Source of the DNA: Ephydatia muelleri
Taxonomy: Eukaryota; Porifera; Demospongiae; Spongillida; Spongillidae
Direction of reading: 5' to 3'
Length of the DNA: 64,000 bases
Assembly (NCBI GenBank): GCA_013339895.1
Contig: JABACO010000002.1
Span: 5,340,235-5,404,234 of the forward strand
Positions 10,877 to 20,261 of the stretch are shown here, piece after piece (position 1 is the stretch's first letter; the number at the start of each line of letters is the position of its first letter). The notes beneath the pieces were generated by a model. The model had not been told where the DNA came from, did no database searches, and saw nothing but the letters and a program-made list of their open reading frames with translations. Both the position numbers and the translations under genes were made by a program.

Positions 10877-11886
10877 GTGCAATATTTGAAGTATCATTTA
10901 AGTGCAGTAATGCACTGTTCTGCTACTATACTTGATGTTGTAGAGCCAGATGAAAATAATGCAGCAGTACTTTCCGATGAATGCTTTTCTTCTGTTAAAA
11001 AAGAGGCTAATGATGAGGTACACGTAGTTCCAGATCTACCAGAAGAATCCCATTTATCTGTTGATCAAAGCTCAAAGCTTAAGACTGACTCAGCGACAAA
11101 ATTGAACATAGAGGAAACCAGTGATCAGTGTGGCTTAAGTAGAGATGAGGCTGCTTTTAAACTAGAAGTTGCTGTTCGTAAGATAAAAGCCGCAGAGAGA
11201 AAAGAGGCATTTGACAAGATGAGTGAACAAATTAAAAACAATTATGGTGATGGATACTCTGGATGTGTAGATGCAGTGCAGCAGCAATATTGGATAAAAG
11301 ATTTCCTTCTCTATGATTCTGATAAGACGATTCTAGAATCTCATACCGCTAGGATTAATGCATCTATTATTGATGCATCTCAGACACTTCTGGCACATAA
11401 ATTCAATCACTTTTATGGATTTCAGACTGTTGGATGCGGGTACAGCATGAATTTTTGTAAACAAAGAAAAGGATTTGTTCAGATTCTGTACGATGAGGTA
11501 CGTCATCATTGACTTGCTGTTGCGTCATTATTGATGAACCAGTAGTAAATGTTTATGACAGTCTATTTCACACTGCTTCATCCCATACAAAAAAGCAAAT
11601 AGCTTGCATTGTGAATGCAGCGTATCCACGAATTAAATTGAACTTCATGGATGTCACATGCCAGAATGGTTCTGATGATTGTGGCCTGTTTGCAGTTGCA
11701 TATGCCACTACTATTTGCTACGGGAAAAAGCCAGAGAAATTCATTTTTGATCAGGGCTTGATGAGACGTCATTTGCTTAAGTGCTTGGAAAATAAGCTTA
11801 TGGAAGAATTCCCTGTTAGAAAAGAACGCAGAATTTCTGACAAAGTTATCAACCCACGACGCAGTTATGGTTCATTGTTCATGTAG
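10877..11886 (+). pseudogene. C48/Ulp1-like cysteine protease of the Mutator-like element
   Basis: An acidic, Lys/Glu-rich N-terminal region (10877-11280) leads into an Ulp1-type domain: QQQYWIKDFLLYDSDK, then KFNHFYGFQTVGCG, a catalytic His in RHH near 11505, Asp in VNVYDSLFHT, and Gln and Cys in CQNGSDDCGLFAVAYAT. In the family His is followed by Trp; here that codon is TGA, giving a premature stop, and a frame change follows. Ulp1 domains cleave SUMO- or ubiquitin-like substrates, and several MULE lineages carry one. It lies just downstream of the transposase on the same strand. Confidence 0.85.
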
Positions 11887-12026
11887 AATGCCAAAGACCA
11901 AAGATGAAGACATGATTGCATATTCAAGTTGCGGTGAAGTCTATCACAAAAATCTATGTGTTGAAGTTACAGCTGCATGTTCCACTTTAGAGGTGAAATG
12001 GATTTGTACAAACTGTTCTTATTAGA
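11887..12026 (+). pseudogene. PHD-type zinc finger remnant
   Basis: After the protease stop, a shifted frame reads TKDEDMIAYSSCGEVYHKNL, then CVEVTA and KWICTNCS. This matches the second half of a PHD finger (C..C-YH..C...WxCxxC). The first cysteine pair appears to be lost (AYSSC in place of a CxxC). It is likely the C-terminus of the element's second protein. Confidence 0.65.
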
Positions 12027-12239
12027 AGTTTCTTCCATTGTTGTATTAAGATGAAACTTGCATGGCGAAATAGATGTGATTGCATTGCACCACTTGTCTC
12101 CCGTCGTAAATATGTATTTGGTGGAAGGGTTGTTATGCAAAAAGCTCTGTGCATGGCCTTATTTTCTTCCGCTATATGGTACATGTAGATGTATACATTT
12201 CACCGCAGGAAAACGGTATCGGGATGGCTGTAAGGGCTC

Positions 12240-12480
12240 CGATCGTTTTTGAAGCCCCAATACATTACAGCTGCAATGACTGACAAAGTAACTAGAAAGC
12301 TGGAAGGAAACGATGTACGAATTATGTTGGATTCCGTATCGTCTGTTTCGCTTGATAAAGGCTCTCTACCAAAACAGAGTACCTTAAGCGGAAAAATGCC
12401 CCAATTACAGACGGCTGACTGGCATAGACTGGCTGTCATGGGAACTGTTCAAGCGCAACTGCAGTTTCAGCATTTTAGGG
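12240..12480 (+). pseudogene. Gypsy protease, N-terminal half on the opposite strand
   Basis: The plus-strand frame from 12249 contains YITAAMTDKVTRKLEGNDVR, the active-site region RIMLDSVSSVSLDKGSL and the flap-like LQTADWHRLAVMGTVQAQL. This is the N-terminal two thirds of a retropepsin. The Asp-Ser pair is present, but the Gly of DSG or DTG is Val. The C-terminal third is missing here and is found on the minus strand ending at 8489. Together they make a complete family profile, which suggests the block 8490-12480 was inverted after the gypsy insertion. Confidence 0.7.
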
Positions 12481-12701
12481 TAGGTCTATTTCACGGAACG
12501 GAACGGAACGCAGGACTAAAACACGGAACACACGGAACGAAGCACTATAAGTATCATGTCACTGCGCACGCATCTCACGTGTTCATACTTGTGTGCGTGT
12601 GGAGTACTCCATGGCTTTGATCGTGTTCCGTGTATCTCGTTCGCCCTTCAAACTACGGAAGTTTTATCTTTATTGCTAGAGCTCCTGCAGATTCAATATC
12701 A
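12481..12701 (+). repeat. 221-bp direct repeat R, right copy
   Basis: It matches 8490-8707 in the same orientation with a few indels, for example an extra GGAACGGAAC near its start. It lies between the inverted protease fragment and the gag zinc knuckle. Confidence 0.85.
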
Positions 12702-13288
12702 GTGTATATGTCGGCTGCGTCTACAGACACGAGCTATATGACGCAATTGTAACACGTCACCTTTTGCTGGCGACAGTTCCTTGAAATGTGGCCCGTTCGA
12801 TAACACTTGAAACACCTGATGATAGACCTCCCATCAGAAGATTGAGGCCGCACCACTGCAGCAACGCTTAAACCGTCTAGCCTGTCTGCTAGGGAAGACA
12901 TCGATCTGTTCCGTGAGGTGCCTAACATGGTCTTGAAATGTATCGATAGCTGCTGTCTGTGAATCCTTGCCAACGTTTACAGACGCTACCGTGGGTACGC
13001 TTGCTTGATGCGAAACCATCATGAGTAGTCGAGCTCGAGCCGCTGCTTCAGCTGTAGTTTGTATTTTCGAGATAGCCCTTAGCGCGCGACTGCAGTATCA
13101 GAGAGACCAGCTAATAGCTGTTGAAACAAGATCCTGTCCTGACTATCCGCATCAATATTAGGCATGGCATCTTCCAGTAGGCGCTTCAACTCATGCACAT
13201 ACAGCAGTGCTGTTTCTCCAGGGTGCAGTTTCCGTGCTTGGAATTCAGCGAAAGCGACGAATCCGCTTGGCCTAAACTTCTCAATTAA
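12702..13288 (-). pseudogene. Gypsy gag, capsid end and zinc knuckle
   Basis: On the minus strand, from about 13288, the frame reads KFRPSGFVAFAEFQARKLHP and HELKRLLEDAMPNIDADSQD, the usual C-terminal half of a gypsy capsid. After frameshifts it reaches a CCHC knuckle CFKCYRTGHISRNC (C-x2-C-x4-H-x4-C) at about 12810-12770, and the start of a second knuckle CYNC with HIARVC one frame away. Gag packages element RNA. The N-terminal half is about 4 kb away at 17310-17523, beyond the inserted LINE. Confidence 0.85.
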
Positions 13289-13316
13289 TAATAATAATAA
13301 TAATATTTCTCAATGC
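13289..13316. repeat. ATT-type microsatellite, LINE 3' tail
   Basis: On the plus strand it reads AATAATAATAATAATAATAT. On the LINE's own strand this is a run of ATT units directly before the gag sequence resumes, so it marks the 3' end of the LINE. Confidence 0.8.
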
Positions 13317-13673
13317 ATTGTACAGATAATGCACTGTAAGAGGCAAGTAATGGCATGAGTAAATGCACTTATATACTTCCTATTTAAATGGATACAGTTT
13401 ATAAAAGGGAGATAGATCTACAGTTTGGAGGTGAGACATGAAGGTGATGATATTCTTAGCAGATACAGCATGCTGTGGCAAAGAATTCCAAATAGGAACA
13501 ACCTAGATGTAAAAAAGTATAGCCGAAAATCGTGACGAGGTATGGTGGTCGACTGGAGCCTGAATGAATTTCCTCGAGTGGAATGAACGTTTGAACTGAC
13601 CGTAAACATCTCAGCTGCATCAATTGAATCGGCAATCACTCGTTGGAACAAAGGCCGTGAGGCGCTCCCGGCT

Positions 13674-13697
13674 CCCCCCCCCCCCCCCCCCCCCCCC
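13674..13697. repeat. Homopolymer of 24 C
   Basis: A pure C run inside the LINE 3' region, about 230 bp from a 21-base G run at 13928-13948. Both interrupt LINE coding sequence and are absent from the protein family, so they are insertions or expansions. Confidence 0.85.
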
Positions 13698-13852
13698 TTT
13701 CACCCCTCCACCCTCCATGCAATAAAATGCTATCGTATCATGTGCAATTACTCTCTATGTCAATCCAAGGTTATGAACATTAACTATTAATAATCCTTGG
13801 TCATTCCTACTATAACTAGTACAACGTTCATCGCACGTGCACTGATTATCAG

Positions 13853-15360
13853 TTAGCGCATGCGCACGCCATATTTGATTATTATTTGCTCATACGTACG
13901 TACGAGTGTAGCTTGCGCGGTTGCGCCGGGGGGGGGGGGGGGGGGGGGCGCCAAAATATGCGAGTGCCCCCCCAGCCAATAAATAGCCAAAAGCTTATTC
14001 ACAATTTTGTAACACATTGTAAGGTCAAAATAAACACGACGATATTCTAACGATGATAAATTAAGATTTGCTAACCTGGACGCATAATCCATGTGAGGAA
14101 GCCTTGCACGTTTACAAATTTCTCGTGTGAAGTAACGCTGAACTCCTTCTATATGCTCAATATCCTTAAACAGCCAAGGACTCCAGACTGGAGTGTTGAA
14201 TTCTAAAAGTGGCCTGACGTAGGTTTTAAATACACGTAATAGAATGCTGACATCACTAGTATGGAATCCTTTTAGAAGTAGAGAACATCTAGAATACGCT
14301 TTGGCCGCTATGGATGAGCAATGAATTCCAGGTTTAAAATCTGATGAAACATAAACACCAAGATCACGAAGATGAGATACTTGCTCTAAGGTTACCCCAC
14401 ATAATGAGTATGATGTATCAGATATTTGCTTTCCAAAGGAGATGACATTGCATTTTTGCAAAGCAATGCTGAGCTGCCAATTAGATGCCCAATCACAAAA
14501 TGCAGATAATGAGCTTACAAAGGGAGATGTATCCCCAGTAGAATGATGAAAATAAATTTTAGTTCATCAGCGAAGATTTTAGCTTTAACAGGTGATGACA
14601 AACAATCCGGTAGATCGTTTATATATAAGAGAAAAAGAAGCGGACCTAAGACAGAACCCTGAGGAACGCCACTAATGACAGGTAGTGGGGTCGACAATTT
14701 TGAACCTATGTAGACACGTTGATATCCATTACTAAGAAATGACTTTATCCAAGCAAGCAGATTAGAATGGAAACCGTAAGATTCTAACTTTAGTAGAAGC
14801 TTTTGATGCGAGACGGAATGAAATGCTTTAGCAGAATCTATATAAACTACATCAACCTGCATCTTAGCATCGGATAGCAATGATATTTCATTTAGCGTTA
14901 CCAAAAGTTGGGTACATATAGACCTTTTGGGTAGAAAACCATGCTGATCTTTTGATAACAGACCATTAACCCTGAGGAAATGAACCATTGATTCAGAAAT
15001 AATAGATTCCATCACTTTGCAACATATACTGGTCATAGAAACAGGGTGATAGTTACTAGGAAGTTGACGAGCACCATTCTTAAAAATTGGACACACATAA
15101 CCGACTTTCCAAACAGCAGGTAGGATACCGCTTTCCATAGACATAGTAAACAGACAACTTAGAGGGAATGCTATTGCAGGAGCAATAGACTTTAGAAAAA
15201 ATGCAGGAAAACCATCAGGAGTTTTAGAGCATTTGTTTGGTAGGTTCCTAAGAGATCTCAACACTTTGTCATAAGTAAAACTGATGATATTTAGAGATTT
15301 TGTGCTTTGTATACGAAGAGGAAAATGTTGGTGTTTGCCATGCATTGTCATTGTCTAAAA
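13853..15360 (-). pseudogene. LINE ORF2 reverse transcriptase
   Basis: The frame 15351-14515 covers the RT from the fingers to the active site: [66 protein letters not shown] (motif A Asp), [20 protein letters not shown] (motif B) and [11 protein letters not shown], where FADD or YADD is expected. The Asp-to-Glu change plus the stop just after it argue against activity. The thumb continues at 14461-13853 with LRDLGVYVSSDFKPGIHC and LLEFNTPVWSPWLFKDIEHI. A 21-G run at 13928-13948 disrupts the end. Confidence 0.9.
13928..13948. repeat. Homopolymer of 21 G
   Basis: A G run inside the LINE's coding strand. On the minus strand it gives polyproline at the end of the RT frame. Confidence 0.85.
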
Positions 15361-16140
15361 ACAGAAACAAAGTATTTATTGAGAAGTTCACATTTGTCAC
15401 AATCTTCAATAGCCAAAGTACCATCATCACTCAATAGAGGTGGTATACCCACACAACTATTAAATTTGGAGTTAGCATAGGCATAAAATCTAGATATGTT
15501 CTTGCTTTTAGCAATATCAAGCTCCCTTAAAGAGTAATAAGACTTGACTGCTTCATCGTATTGTTTAGCATACTGTCTATATATCAGCTTATTCTTGGGG
15601 TACCAGTAATTTTTCTTTAGAAGTAAGGAACGATTGTGCTTTGGAAGAGAAGATTTCCTAGGATGAATAGGTCAATACAATTTGCGCCATGTGTAGGACA
15701 ATCAACAACTTGTGTAAGACCATTCTGAAGCGTGCAGGTTACAAAATTGTTCTGTGCAATTGAACCATGGCTTGAAGGAATCTTCCAGTTAATATGTGGA
15801 TAATTGAAGTCACCAACATAGAACACACACCCTTTGGTATATGTATTGAAAAGGGAACGAATACAAGCAGTGTGACCAACATCATTTGCCAATGAAGGTG
15901 GGTTATAATTACATACACAGCGAATACATGGATATCCACTAACCAAGAGATCAAGAACAATACATTCCAGCAATAAGAATACAGGGTCAAGATCAACAAA
16001 AACAGCTTTTAATGAGTTTTTCACAAATATTGCAACACCACCATATCCACCACCTCTATCTTTTCTGAAAATATGATACACATAATTGGGCAGTAAAAGA
16101 GAATCAGGAAAATCGGAATGCAGCCAAGTTTCAGTAACAA
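15361..16140 (-). pseudogene. LINE ORF2 AP-like endonuclease and linker
   Basis: The frame 16081-15617 shows an exo_endo_phos domain: KDRGGGYGGVAIFVKNSLKA, LLECIVLDLLV, CNYNPPS, FYVGDFNYPHINW (metal-binding GDFN) and DCPTHGANCIDLFIL (family TH....LDL.). The endonuclease nicks the target DNA to prime reverse transcription. The linker to RT (about 15600-15365) encodes a Lys/Tyr-rich stretch with YWYPKNKLIY and FYAYANSKF, another hallmark of this ORF2 type. The N-terminus of the endonuclease before 16081 is not in frame. Confidence 0.85.
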
Positions 16141-16247
16141 AGATATTTGGCAGAATTTAGTAGCATATAAAGAGTAGTTAACTTATTGCATAAAGAACGT
16201 GCATTGAATAACTTACAATGAAGAAAGCCAGAACTTGCCTCGTGTCC

Positions 16248-17289
16248 CTAACAATTACTAGCAGGCTGAGCAGACTCAGTATTGCCTATCCCTGATGTAG
16301 CAGTACTACCCACTGCGCCACAGCATTTAGTATGCAGAGCTGTGCAGAGTCTGCATATCAACCATATGCAGATGAGTATCGTTGAAGTGTTCATATGCAG
16401 ACGTCTGCATATGAACACTTCAATGATACTCATCTGCATATGGTTGATATGCAGACTCTGCACAGCTCTGCATACTAAATGCTGTGGCGCAGTGACCAGT
16501 TGGACGTTCTTTTACCGACCAAGTACCCACATTTCCACGCCTGTCAATAAAGAACTCACGACCAGTTTCATCTTTCTTCTGCCTCAAAACATTATACAGT
16601 TCCTTGATTTTCGAACGCTCAACAAAGGAATAAGAACGGCGAATAAATACAGACTTGTACTTGCTAGAATCTCTCAACAATTTAGCTTTTTTGAGTAAAG
16701 AGTTACGGACAATCGAGGAAGAAAGTCGGACTTTTAGTAGACGTGGCTTAGATTGGGAAACACCAACAACTGATTGCACTTTACCTAGCCGAAATACGTT
16801 ATACATCCATAGCCTTGACATCATTCACACCAAGAGAGTCAAAAATGTCCTTGACAGTATCAAAATCTTTGATGGCACTACCCGTTTCAGGAAGCCCGTA
16901 TAAAATAACGTGGTCTCTGTTATTGATGGCCGAGACCGCGTCTTTTACCGCTTTATCAACATCGATATCAGGAGAGCAGATACGCTGAGCAGGAAGTGAA
17001 GAGCCCTTTAGGTCGCTAAATTTCTCCTCCACTCGAGCAACAAACTCATCCAGCTTTTTCTCCACTTCCTCTAGTTTAGCAGGCAACCTTCTAAGTCTAG
17101 CTTCGCAACATGGACACGTGACACAGACCTTCTTGACAATAGCCAGAACGTCTGAAACAACATCAGAATATAGGTAGAAGAACACTTGGCGTGAAAAAAG
17201 GAACCACAATAACTACAAGCCAAGCCCAAATGCGATGACAGGTCAACACTTCTTTTGTCACACACGCAGCACTGCTTTCCGGGCGCCAT
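16248..17289 (-). pseudogene. LINE ORF1 with PHD-like finger, coiled coil and RNA-binding region
   Basis: From ATG at 17289: CCVCDKRSVDLSSHLGLACS and YCGSFFHAKC form a PHD/FYVE-like Cys-His finger. A second frame (17209-16799) gives CPCCEARLRRLPAKLEEVEK, a charged heptad coiled coil (LEEVEKKLDEFVARVEEKF), then HVILYGLPETGSAIKDFDTV. A third (16824-16500) gives the RRM/CTD-like RPRLLKVRLSS pattern with VFIRRSYSFVERSKI. ORF1 proteins of CR1/L2 LINEs bind element RNA. Two frameshifts split it, and the MITE at 16311-16494 cuts the C-terminus, which beyond the MITE reads STATSGIGNTESAQPASNC then stop. Confidence 0.8.
16311..16494. mobile_element. 184-bp palindromic CACTA-like MITE
   Basis: 92-bp arms meet at 16402/16403 with no spacer and, by my reading, a single mismatch (ATCGTT opposite ATCATT). 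The ends are CACTGCGCC and GGCGCAGTG. The three bases on each side are ACC, which reads as a 3-bp target-site duplication. CACTG...CAGTG ends with a 3-bp duplication are the signature of CACTA/EnSpm elements. Removing the insert restores the LINE ORF1 frame. There is no coding capacity. Confidence 0.85.
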
Positions 17290-17309
17290 TTTTCAATGTA
17301 CAACTAGAA

Positions 17310-17523
17310 GGTCAACGCTTCACATCCTTGTAGATCTTTCTAGTCTCTGCAGGTAGGTCCAGCCAGTGTACCAAGGCTTCCTTCTCCAGCAGTGCTGGTA
17401 GCTTCCGCGCCATCGCATCTGGATCCCATTCATTTGCCGCAGAGCAAATCTCAAAACCCTGAATCCACTTACTGAAGTCTCCTCCAATAAAATGACCAGG
17501 AACACTATGTGACGATCAACCAT
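17310..17523 (-). pseudogene. Gypsy gag, N-terminal part
   Basis: ATG at 17523 lies 13 bp inside the 5' LTR. After a one-base shift the frame reads HFIGGDFSKWIQGFEICSA, NEWDPDAMARKLPALLEKEA, LVHWLDLPAETRKIYKDVK, the well-known start of gypsy gag. It then runs into the LINE. Between ATG and LTR, TTGTTAGCAGAGAATGG is a plausible tRNA primer-binding site, but I cannot name the tRNA. Confidence 0.85.
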
Positions 17524-17536
17524 TCTCTGCTAACAA

Positions 17537-17719
17537 TGTAATACGATCTATATGTAACCCACTACATACTTAACATAGGAATACATCAATAGCTATAGTG
17601 TTTCACTGCATCCTTTGACCCCTATCCCAGGAGTGCAGGACCTCTACAGGATGTGGGTCAGGAAATGCTATTCATCCAGCTCCACAAAGGGTATAGTTGC
17701 TAGCCCGCGTCTCATTACA
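17537..17719 (-). repeat. Gypsy 5' LTR
   Basis: A 183-bp LTR whose outer end, on the element's strand, starts TGTAATGAGACGCGGGCTAG and whose inner end is CGTATTACA. It carries the same blocks as the left LTR with many small differences and indels. Confidence 0.85.
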
Positions 17720-18305
17720 GATACGCGCAGGGTGATTCAAATTATGGTTTCAGTAATACAGATACAAATGGTAGCATGATAGACATTAAACAAAATCAAT
17801 ACAGATTGAACTACTATTACATTGTTTATTGCAATGACACAGATACATTTGACACTGTATATGCAAAAAGGTTCATGAAAGTCTACTTTTTAAAATAATG
17901 CCCACCATGCACAATCTTGAAAAAAAAAAAAAACATGCTTTAGGTCCCTTTCCGTGGAAACGATCCCATATACTGATCAGGTTACTATTGTAATATATTT
18001 TTGCTGATATTTTATTTAAGGCATGTTGGTATGTACATGTACATGCATGTGTTTCGGGTTAATGTATATGTATAATGTCAGATAACTTCTAGGTTGTTTG
18101 AAAGGAGAAAAACAAGTCGTCTGAGAAGCTTCATATGCTTAGGCTCCTTATCTGTACTACACTGTTAAATAAAAAGGCCCGAGGGGTGTTAGGTTTGAGG
18201 GGTGTTACAGCCCAAGGAGTTTGCATAGTTCCCAGCCTTGTTTAGTAATTACTTCTGACGGAGAGGGCGTGGTTTGGTATAAATAGATGATATGACTATG
18301 ATGGC
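17720..18305. other. Spacer between two elements
   Basis: AT-rich sequence with an A run near 17920. No gene, tandem repeat or inverted repeat was recognised. Confidence 0.5.
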
Positions 18306-18314
18306 AGCTGTGAC
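18306..18314. repeat. Target-site duplication, left
   Basis: AGCTGTGAC abuts the left TIR and is repeated exactly at 23749-23757 next to the right TIR. Confidence 0.9.
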
Positions 18315-18504
18315 TAGTCTCGTACCCAGACCCTGATTCCCGCAGCTGCGGATGGATTACATCACCGCTACGCGGAAAGAGGGTCTGGTAAAATGCCTAA
18401 CCAAAGTCGTTCTGAGAGTAACCGATTTTATCAGAATGCAGAGCACCCGTGACGTCATTTATGGAGTGTAATTGATCAATAAGTATTAAGTTAGACACGT
18501 ATCG
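18315..18504 (+). repeat. Left terminal inverted repeat
   Basis: Compared with the reverse complement of 23560-23748 I see about four substitutions and one single-base indel (an extra G in AAGAGGG). It probably also serves as promoter for the helicase, whose ATG follows within 9 bp. Confidence 0.9.
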
Positions 18505-18512
18505 TTTTAGTC

Positions 18513-19996
18513 ATGGCAAGCAACGATCTCGACGCCATCATCTTAAAAGCTTGTGTAAAGCTGGGATATCCCTTGCTTAGGGAAAATCAGCTTAAAGCCG
18601 TGAAGAGCTTTATGCAAGGAAATGATGTATTCCTCATTCTCCCCACTGGGAGTGGTAAATCGTTGTGCTTCTCCGTGCTACCGTTCGCCTTTGACTATCT
18701 CTATGGGCGCGTTGGAAGCAATGTGATCGTCGTGTCGCCGCTAATTGCCTTGATGAAGGACCAAGTATGTTGCAACTCATTATAAAATTAGGCTTCACTA
18801 ACAGCTTTTTATGACTCCACAGGTAACAGCTCTCAACTCTAAAGGTGTTTCAGCAGCGTATATAAGTAGCGAAATGGATGACCGTGCCCAATGTGAAGCG
18901 ATACTAAGAGGCGAGGTTCAAATAGTCTTTATAGGTCCAGAAAGTTTGTTGCAAAACACGACATGGAGAGAAATGCTCAGGACTCCTGTGTATAAAAGTA
19001 ATTTGGTGGCTTTTGTAGTGGACGAGGTCCACTGTGTTCCCAAATGGTTAGCTACCTTCTGCATTATTTAAACTGCTTTCATACTGTCATGTCCTTATTT
19101 GTAGGGGTGACTTTTTTCGACAGGAATTTAGAAATCTTGGAGCAGTAAGAAGCTTAATTCCATCACACGTCCACATAATGGCCATGACAGCAACTGCCAC
19201 AACCGCAACGAGAGAGAACGTCATTACTAGTTTGGGTCTTATTGACACAGTCATTGTGTCTTCATCACCAGATAAGCCTAATATCAGTTATTCAGTACGT
19301 GTGAAAGCGAGCATAGAAGATGTCTTTACACCTCTGGATATTAAGCTTAGAGCTGTTAGATGTCGACTGCCATGCAAGGGTAATAATTTACTGTAGAAGG
19401 TGTGAAGAGTGCGCAGAACTGTACCACTTCTTTCATTCTTTATACTAAAGCAAGAGTTCACTGAACCAGTTGGGGCACCAAATTTAGCAATGTTTCGCCT
19501 TGTGGACATGTAACAGGTGTAACACGAAAGTCCATACGAGATTCTATTGTAACCTCTTTTGGTACAAGCCATGCTCCTCTTCGTGTGGTGATATGTACCA
19601 TAGCATTTGGCATGGGCATAGACTGTGTAGATGTACGCCAGGTCATCCATTGGGGACCTTCATCTGACATCAAATCATATGTTCAGGAGTATGGTCGAGC
19701 TGTAGAAATGGTCTCCCATCTAATGCTGTACTGTTTCGGAAAACGGCCGATTTTAGATTCCAAAGCAAGGAAATGGAACTTTATTGCAGGGGCCAAGAAG
19801 AGTGCAGAAGGGCTAAGCTCATGTCTTATTTTGACTGTACTAACAGTAGCATTTCAGGTTGTAAATGCTGTGATGTTTGTGCTGCTAAATGCAAATGTAC
19901 AACACATAGTTGTGATTGTAAATCTTTTCCCATTTCATTCTGTTAAATTACAAGCAACTGTTATTCCATCAACTGGATATAAATCATTAATTGCAT
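18513..19996 (+). pseudogene. RecQ-type superfamily II DNA helicase carried by the transposon
   Basis: Three exons are visible: 18513-18764, 18823-19046 and 19105 onward, with GT-AG introns of 58 bp each. Domains in order: a RecQ Q-motif-like LGYPLLRENQLKAV (residues about 15-30), Walker A LPTGSGKSLCFSVLP, motif Ia VIVVSPLIALMKDQ, motif II VVDEVHCV (DEVH where DEAH or DECH is usual), motif III MAMTATATTATRENVI, then VIIYCRRCEECAELYHFF, motif V VICTIAFGMGIDCVDVRQVI and motif VI region SYVQEYGRA. A cysteine-rich tail (CKCCDVCAAKCKCT) follows. From about 19370 on, at least four single-base shifts break the frame. RecQ enzymes unwind DNA 3'-5'; here it would assist transposition or repair at the ends, which is inferred. 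Confidence 0.85.
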
Positions 19997-20261
19997 GAAT
20001 ACACATGCATATGCCAGAAATGTTGTATAGGACAGGTGTGCATACAGTATGGGAGAGGTAGGTTGGGAGACTTGTGCACTGCAGTGGCTGATGACTGATT
20101 GAGCCCCCCTCCCTTGGTCTCCCGTATATATGTATAGTGTCTGGGACCTGTAGGTACCATTCCCACACACATTAAGCAATGTTTACGTCTGAACCTTTAC
20201 TCTCAAGGCAAAACATTACTTACAAATACAATTGGACAATTACATGCACAGGTTTAAATCT

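Larger units (their letters stand above)
8708..12230 (+). mobile_element. Mutator-like element with transposase, Ulp1 protease and PHD finger
   Basis: The plus strand carries, in order, a MULE-type transposase (about 9120-10760), a C48/Ulp1 cysteine protease (10877-11886) and a PHD finger (11890-12024). Near the ends, 8733-8772 (GGTGAAATATACATCTACCA, then GCGGAAGAAAAAGG) matches in reverse complement the stretch at about 12160-12210, so these may be remnants of terminal inverted repeats. I could not define exact ends or a target-site duplication. The element interrupts the gypsy protease region. It is inactive as read. Confidence 0.7.
13289..17312 (-). mobile_element. CR1/L2-type LINE inserted in gypsy gag
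   Basis: Minus strand, 5' to 3': ORF1 (17289 to about 16248), AP-type endonuclease (16081-15617), RT (15351-13853) and a C-terminal VVPIWNSLP block at about 13490, ending in an (ATT)n tail at 13289-13312. Such short 3' tandem tails are typical of the CR1/L2/RTE side of LINEs. The gag frame stops at its 5' end and resumes right after the tail, which fixes the insertion point. A palindromic MITE (16311-16494) sits inside it. At about 4.0 kb it is near full length. Confidence 0.85.
5107..17719 (-). mobile_element. Nested Ty3/gypsy LTR retrotransposon (minus strand)
   Basis: Related LTRs lie at 5107-5315 and 17537-17719, both running TGTAAT-type to TTACA. Between them, on the minus strand and in canonical order, are gag, protease, RT, RNase H and integrase. 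About 12.6 kb separates the ends because a LINE and a Mutator-like element have inserted. The LTRs differ in length (209 and 183 bp) and by many substitutions. The flanking pentamers (TCATA, GATAC) do not match, so the insertion is old or an end has been rearranged. Every ORF is broken by stops or shifts, so the element is inactive as it stands. Confidence 0.85.

Noticed and set aside
16282-16698. Plus-strand ORF over the palindrome
   Set aside because: Its sequence is repeated by the minus-strand ORF because of the palindrome; the LINE ORF1 reading explains it better.
5102-17724. 5-bp target-site duplication for the gypsy element
   Set aside because: The flanks TCATA and GATAC do not match, so no duplication can be claimed.
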